In this document: piece by piece, positions 58,601 to 64,000 of the stretch
Numbering within the stretch: position 1 is the stretch's first letter
Layout of the letters: the number at the start of each line of letters is the position of its first letter
Source: Brachynemurus nebulosus
Taxonomy: Eukaryota; Arthropoda; Insecta; Neuroptera; Myrmeleontidae
Direction: 5' to 3'
DNA length: 64,000 nt
NCBI GenBank assembly: GCA_035578155.1
Contig: JAPWDM010000005.1
Location: 46,526,954 to 46,590,953, forward strand
Made by a program: the position numbers and the translations under genes
The notes under the pieces: model-generated
Told to the model about the DNA's origin: nothing
The model's input: the letters and a program-made list of their open reading frames with translations, nothing else
The model's database searches: none

Positions 58601-61600
58601 CGAAAAAAACCAGGGTCGTGATCTGGATGACTGACTATGGTATTTTTATGTATTTTTCACGCTGAGTACGAATCCGGGGTCAAAAAAATTCCTATACCCC
58701 TTAAATTTTTTTATAGAGGCACAAATATCCCTTAAATAGGTGTAAAGTTATGAATATCAGTATCATTACAGAAAGGAATATGAATAGGCATTTTACAATC
58801 CTCGTGCCCTTATATTATTTCCAAAATCTCCAACAAGGATGTAACACCCACCGAACGGATTCGCACACCCTTACACCTTTTTTATACCTCTCTGGTCATA
58901 GATTTACGTTATGTAAACTTTTGCTTAAAAGTTCTTAGGAATGCAAGGGTAAGATGGTATAGGATAAACACAGCCGAAGTATTAACCCCTTAAACTGGTG
59001 AAAATCACCCTTTACTGGATGGAAGTGGAGGAAGATGTATGAGAGCAAATTTTTCTTGTTTTTATTCCACGTTGGTCGCAGCACACTGAGACGAGCAACC
59101 CTCAGTTGCTTTGACTGTACTTGCCTAAGGGGTTGAAACCACGCCAAATTCACAAGAAGTATTAGTAAACATGCACTTGTAAACTAGAAGTTGGCATTAC
59201 GCAAATCTATGTCCAGAGAGATTTAAAAGAGCTGTAGAGAACATATATTTTTTTGGTAGGTGTCACTCAAGGGGTTGGTCTAAAACACGCACCCTCAAAA
59301 ATTCAATTATTTTATTAATGTAGTGAATGACGTCATACGAATGTAAAAAAATTGTATAATATAAAGCTACTATATATCAACATCCTCTGTTAATTTCATC
59401 TAATTATCTTCAATAGTTTTGAAGAAAAAAATTTTTTAATTTAAAGGGGGTAGAGGTCTAATACCCATATTTTCGAACATTACTCACCATAAGCAACGTT
59501 CATGACAAAGAATAGCCGAAAAAGCCGCTAGGCCGAAATCCCATATGCTTACCCGGCGAGATCCTTTGTCTGTCGTCTTTCAAGCGAAGATCGGACAGCA
59601 ACTTTAGACTAGAATGTTTTTCAATATATTTTTAACCTACTATCTCCACTTACGCTTTTTTTCTTTTTTTTTTTTGGACATTTACATTATTCCAGCAAGT
59701 GAATTAAAGTTCACATAGTGTTTGAAAAATTATCAAACTGGATCGGCTGGGACTCGAAGACGGATCTCTTGGTTGCTAACCAAGCGCCTTACCAATTAGG
59801 CCACCGACCGCTTGTTCGAGTGCCATTCCAATCTGATAAACAATCAAACACATCCTTTCTTTAATGCAGTTGTATTTTTAACTTCAAATGTAATATGTAA
59901 TCGAGTGCCTGTGAAACATGATTAATGTATGGCGGACTTTTGTTCGTATTTATACATACACCAATATTCATATGTTCACTTAATGTCCAGCTTTAGCTGA
60001 TACTTGAAATTTGAAATTAAAAATATATATTACATTTGAAATTAAAAATATAACTGCGTCTCGTGTTAAAGAGAGGATGTGTTTGATTGATTATCAGATT
60101 GGAATGGCACTCGAACAAGCAGTCGGTAGCCTAACTGGTCAGGCGCTTGGCTAGCAACAAAGAGACCCGGTTTCGATCGATTTTAATTAACATAATGAAT
60201 TGGTCATACATGCCAAAATAAATCGAGTGTTCAAGTATCAGCTAAAGTTGGACATTAAGTGAACATATGAATATTGGTATATGTATAAATACGAACAAAA
60301 GTCCGCCATACATTAATAATGTGTCACAGGCACTCGATTACATTTGAAATTAAAAATTATTCCAGCATTATATGTATGTATATAGTTATACCATCCTCGC
60401 TACTTCAAGACATTGTTCATCTTGGTGTGGACACGGCTTTAGATTCAAATAAAAACATGTGATAATTTAATTTAATAATTTTTAATTATAAAATTCGATA
60501 TTTTGCAAATTATTATAATTTTTTAGTTTTGAATCAAAATTATGATGATTTGAAAATAATAAAATTTTTTGAATTAATTGTTGCTATCTGTAAAAAATAA
60601 AAATTCGATTGTTCATAAAATTCGATTTCATGCAAATTATAATTTCTTAAGCCTTGTCCAAACCAAGCCGAACATGTTGGCTAACAAGGTTCGCGAACAA
60701 TGTTACTAAACAGTATTAGTAAACTTGAAAATTTAGTAACGTTTACAATAAGCAAACAACCAATTGGTGTCGGCAAACTTCAAAGCAAGTAACATTCGTA
60801 ACAAACATTTCTAGTCCATAGATTGTTGTCTTTCAAATAATAACGTAATATAATATTATTAATAGGGTAAAAATAGAGTAAATTAATTTCTGATTTGATT
60901 TCTGTATTTTAAGTACAATAGTGTTTATGGTAGATATATTATTTAAAAATTAAAAAATAAAAATAAAAAAAGATGCACAAAATATAATTTCAAAAAAATT
61001 TATATGTAGAGGTAGTGGGAAAAAAAGGCAATTTTAGTAGCAAATCTTTGAACAAGAGGAAAATAACCAATTCCGTGGAAATGGTGTTGATAAAATACAC
61101 ACACAATATATGGCTTTGCATCTTAAATTATCCTTTTTGAGTAATTGCTTTTCAGTAATTAGTATTTTGCTTATTAATTTTTGGTTCAACTATTTGGACC
61201 AACTTTGAATTAGAATATTTTTTTAAATATGGTTTTAATCTACTATCTCCATTTTTTTACCTTTTTTGGACATTAACATTATCTCAGCATTATATATAAT
61301 TATGCCATCATCGCTACTTCAAGACATTTCTCTTGGTCTGGGCAAGGCTTTAGATTTAATTAAAAAATATTCGAAAACAATATAATTATTTAATTAATTA
61401 TCGCCGTTGGTAAGAAATGGAAATATTTCATCGATTTTTATGTCCTAAAATAGAAAAACAAAAAGAACAAAAACAAAACTAAAAAAAAATGGTGGACCAA
61501 TGAAGAGACTAGCTTTAAATCGATTAAAATCATATTACTTACATCAACTTCCACGCTGTTTGTATACAGCGGGTCCAAATTGTTGGATAATTCACTACTT

Positions 61601-62219
61601 GAAGCTGTGTCGCATGCGCTCACGTGTGATTGTTCGTTAAGTAATGTGGAATCGGAGCGGCGAGTATCGTTTTGATAGGAATAATTCCCTATTAAATAAA
61701 AATTAACATTATGTACGTATATGTTAAATTATTTACCAGTCTTAGGGCCCGTCCACACGCTCAAGCTTTACCACCGACTTACCTGCGCAAACCAGGTTTG
61801 TGCAAGTAAGTCGCTACGTTTTTTCCCGTCCATACGTACATGTTTACTTGCACAAACTGGTTTGCGCAAGTAAGTTGGTGGTAAAGCTTGTGTCGTGTGG
61901 ACGGACCTTTATAAAAACAAACCTTCAATGTTTGATTGATTCACCTCCATTTCATAATTCTGGTTCCAAACGTTGGTATTAGCGTTCTAAATAAAATAAT
62001 TTTTTTTTTATTGAACGTACAAATTTTTGGAAGTGTTAGTTATTAACAAATACAAACCTGGATACCATTCCAGCTCATTCCAGTCGGGTCTAAATTGGCG
62101 TTATTTTGATATCGCATGTCATATAGTGAGTTTGAGTGTTCGGAGATTGAGGGGCCATTCGAGTAAATGTTTTGGAACGGTGAAAATGCTGATTGATCAC
62201 CGTAGCCCATTGTGAAATC
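55604..62219 (-). CDS. Unidentified Ser-Pro-Lys-rich protein, 3' part (5' end not in window)
   Basis: Four minus-strand exons join in frame: 62219-62058, 61986-61923, 61688-61543 and 56350-55604. They encode the last 372 residues of a longer protein. The first part is Asn/Ser/Tyr-rich (GYGDQSAFSPFQNIYSNGPS). The last exon has a sumoylation-like IKQED, seven or more SPK/SPKL motifs (KMSPK, HSPK, RISPK, KMSPKRH, KSPKLKG, SPKSPK), a second VEEP, the segment PLPAFTKAFSGTERGR and an acidic end (MDLFEDDEQKINFEEINEL). There are no cysteine pairs, membrane helices or folded domain. Composition suggests a nuclear regulator with a C-terminal acidic activation-like tail, but the family is not recognised. 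The last intron (5.2 kb) holds the nested elements at 57562-61349. The upstream acceptor at 62220-62221 shows that more exons lie 5'. Confidence 0.75.
58131..59572. mobile_element. Fold-back element with ~350-bp terminal inverted repeats
   Basis: The arms 58131-58490 and 59243-59572 are inverted copies. Landmarks are GGTAAGCATATGGGATTTCG / CGAAATCCCATATGCTTACC, TTCGAAAATATGGGTATTAG / CTAATACCCATATTTTCGAA and TTGAGGGTGCGTGTTTTAG / CTAAAACACGCACCCTCAA. The spacer of about 750 bp has no transposase. It was inserted into copy A of the element at 57562-60438. Confidence 0.8.
59698..60355. mobile_element. Compound tRNA-derived SINE insert with 12-bp target duplication
   Basis: It is flanked by ATTATTCCAGCA at 59686-59697 and 60356-60367. 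It carries two tRNA-like heads in opposite orientation. One is on the minus strand (about 59819-59741; box A TGGCCTAATTGG, anticodon arm CTTGG-TTAGCAA-CCAAG, degraded T arm). The other is on the plus strand (about 60112-60180; box A TAGCCTAACTGG, box B-like GGTTTCGATC). Both anticodon loops read AGC. A shared upstream block (GATGTGTTTGATTG..) and a shared body (CAGCTAAAGYTGGACATTAA..) each occur twice, inverted. The ATTTGAAATTAAAAA tail unit recurs. It is not an intact tRNA gene. Confidence 0.75.
60650..61349. mobile_element. PIF/Harbinger-like MITE, copy B, intact
   Basis: The ends are AGCCTTGTCCAAACCAAG and CTTGGTCTGGGCAAGGCT. TTA flanks both sides (60647-60649, 61350-61352). TTA/TWA target duplications are typical of PIF/Harbinger. 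Length is 700 bp with no transposase. It is the undisturbed reference for copy A at 57562-60438. Confidence 0.8.
61744..61908. mobile_element. Palindromic MITE in an intron of the 55.6-62.2 kb gene
   Basis: AGGGCCCGTCCACAC..AAGCTTTACCACC..CAAACCAGGTTTGTGCAAGTAA is mirrored by TTACTTGCACAAACTGG..GGTGGTAAAGCTT..GTGTGGACGGACCTT. Its inner arms contain nested repeats of CAAGTAAGT and CAAACYRGTTTG. It lies 15 bp from the donor of the exon at 61923-61986. Confidence 0.8.
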
Positions 62220-62221
62220 CT

Positions 62222-64000
62222 AGATCATATTTGTATAATTTAAAATTTTGGCCTTTTTGGGAAATTTTGGGCGAATGTGTCATAATTAGTTTATTTTGAC
62301 AATGATTTATTATCTGATTTTGGGTAAGTGTATTTTTCCTTGAGAAACTTGTGTTTGCAGATTAAATTTTTCTCTATTTTGAATATTGAATTTTTCTTTT
62401 GTGTATATATGTTAACCTCTAATGGTTTTGTCTTTATCTATAGCTGATTATAGTAGCAAGCCATCTTTTGTCAACACATAAAAAATGATATGTATTGTAA
62501 TTTTTCCTTTTTTCCCTTTATTGGCAATTGCTCGTCTTTGTTTATTGATAATGGTAGTACCACAGTAGTACTCATATGTATTTATACCGGAACTATGTAA
62601 TGATGAATGTGGCATATTGTCTATTGCATTCTGGTCTTTGACACTGATAGTTGTTTATCTCTGTTCGTTTTTTTCATGCAGTTTCAGCCTTTGTTTCTAA
62701 CCACCGCGCTCTATTTGTGTGGATTTATAGAATTTTTTCCACTATAACATCGGAACGAACAAAAGTCGATGTTAAACTAACTAATCATGGTTAATCATTG
62801 TTATTTAAAAAAAAAAATTGCTCGTTTCAAAGCAGGCACTTGAGTTAACCTATAAAAAAATCAATTCCGGCGCCAACACCGTGAAATTTTTTCGTTTATT
62901 AAAAAATTAAAGCGTCTACCACACCTCGGTCGAAATTCCTCGCCAATGTCCTTGGCGAAGTTGACCGAGGTCCAAGTAGTGTCAACACATACTCGTGCGA
63001 TTTCGTGAGGATCTAGAATGTAGACTGTATGCATGTACACTTGAAGATATCTGAATACTAAACTACTAAAGGATTTCAAACTCTCTGAGTCGGATAAAAA
63101 ACCGATAAGAAATGAAAGTTGTTCGAGGCGACGTGAGGAAGCACCAAGCGGCTTTCTATACTCTTGTACTCGGCCAACTTCAGGCAACTTCATGTAGTGT
63201 ATGGGCAAGTAGTGTAGTGAATGCTTAAAAAATATTGTAATAAAATATTTAAAATAAAATATTTAAAAAAAAAAAATTGTTAGGTACATGTTGGGTACAA
63301 ATTAAACCAGAGTTAAACCATGTTAAGAGTGAAAACAATATAAATTATAGTTTTAATAATTTGGGTTTTCCATTTGTACTTTTTATTTTTTTGTCTAGTT
63401 TTCTATATTCATCATCAATTTCCCCCCCCCCCCCCCCATTAATACATAAGTATTATTCATTTGCGTCTTATGCTGTAAAATAGTTACTGTCCAAATAATT
63501 TTAATTGTTTTTTACATGAAGATGGTGTTTTTTACCTGAAGTTAGAGTTTTTTACAGCTTTCATGACAAAATCATATTTGAGTACAATTTTTTAAAGCTT
63601 ATCTTAAAAATAGGTAAATATATTCGACAATGTTATTTGCACATGGGTTACTAATGTTATTGTGAGGGACCGTTACGATATAATTTGATTTTGAATATCT
63701 TTCATAAAGAAGACTTGATTTTTTAAAGAATCTTTCCTAATACCTCACTTTATTTTTCTTATTATTTGCTAGTGTCTATTAATTTTTAAAAATTTCTTAG
63801 ACTCACAGTAAAAAGAGTGGGGGTTATTTTGAAACTCAATATTTCGCAGACGGAGTTGAATCTCAAGACTTAAGGAACTTCAGCTTCATTTTAAAAGCCA
63901 TTTCTAACGCTATCCCAATCGATGTAGTATATGAAAAAAAATTCAGATTCATTTTTCAATACGGAAAAGTATTGGAAAGCTGTTATGGAAAGTTCATTTG
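62222..64000. other. Upstream intron/intergenic DNA with one unusually GC-balanced open frame
   Basis: It is probably intronic for the minus-strand gene. A 115-codon minus-strand frame at 62861-63208 is clearly less AT-rich than its surroundings. It has no recognised domain and no clear splice signals, so it is not called as a gene. A C15 tract lies at 63422-63436. From about 63600 to the end the sequence belongs to repeat family B (TATATTCGACAATGTTATTT), also seen at 5868 and 14155. Confidence 0.45.

Larger units (their letters stand above)
57562..60438. mobile_element. PIF/Harbinger-like element, copy A, interrupted by two later insertions
   Basis: It begins AGCCTCGTACAGACCAAG (preceded by TAA) and ends CTTGGTGTGGACACGGCT (followed by TTA). 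Three segments align with copy B: 57562-57680, about 58020-58095 (TAATTAGTATTTTACTTGTT) and 59610-59697 plus 60368-60438. The breaks are filled by the fold-back element at 58131-59572 and the SINE-like insert at 59698-60355. A further palindrome (CCAAAGTGGATC..GATCCACTTTGG) lies at 57681-57902. Confidence 0.7.

Noticed and set aside
59741..59819. A functional tRNA-Ala(AGC) gene on the minus strand
   Set aside because: The anticodon arm and box A are good, but the T stem does not pair, the acceptor stem has mismatches, and it is embedded in a repeated SINE-like unit with a second degraded copy.

Overview
The window is a eukaryotic nuclear segment, most likely from an insect. It is very AT-rich, the genes have short spliced exons with GT..AG introns, and the proteins match insect versions of conserved genes. 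The parkin N-terminus in particular has the extended leader before the ubiquitin-like domain that is known from fly parkin. I cannot assign an order or species. No bacterial, rRNA, intact tRNA or CRISPR features were found.

Layout. 1-7.4 kb: gene-free, rich in repeats and short hAT-like MITEs. 7.5-11.6 kb: a gene for a secreted Pro/Asn/Gln-rich protein, with a TATA promoter and a probable non-coding first exon. 12-16.3 kb: repeats, including a 610-bp TTAA-flanked hairpin and a 1.3-kb TIR element. 16.8-28.4 kb: a compact housekeeping cluster made of Nup35 (-), TSR1 (+), GID8 (-), FAM32A (+) and TMEM242 (-). Its genes alternate between divergent and convergent pairs, and two non-autonomous elements have expanded one intron and one intergenic gap. 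28.8-30.6 kb: MITEs and hairpins. 31.4-44.6 kb: a DHHC palmitoyltransferase of the approximated/ZDHHC14-18 type, with two alternative terminal coding exons and a 6.7-kb intron filled with transposons. 47.1-50.7 kb: parkin. 50.7-55.6 kb: very AT-rich intergenic DNA. 55.6-62.2 kb: the 3' end of an unidentified Ser-Pro-Lys-rich, probably nuclear protein on the minus strand. Its 5.2-kb last intron is a nest of transposons.

The conserved genes serve basic cell functions: nuclear pore (Nup35), 40S maturation (TSR1), CTLH ubiquitin ligase (GID8), spliceosome (FAM32A), respiratory-complex assembly (TMEM242), protein palmitoylation and mitophagy (parkin). They do not form one pathway.

The most unusual content is in the non-coding DNA. 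One repeat type has a conserved head followed by a palindrome, and two of its three copies have exact 12-bp target duplications. A set of TA-flanked non-autonomous elements carry internal arrays of their own terminal motif, and two of them share a 5' TIR core but have different arrays. Two (TA)n microsatellites sit exactly at the centre of perfect inverted repeats. On the protein side, parkin appears to have lost the second zinc site of its IBR domain.
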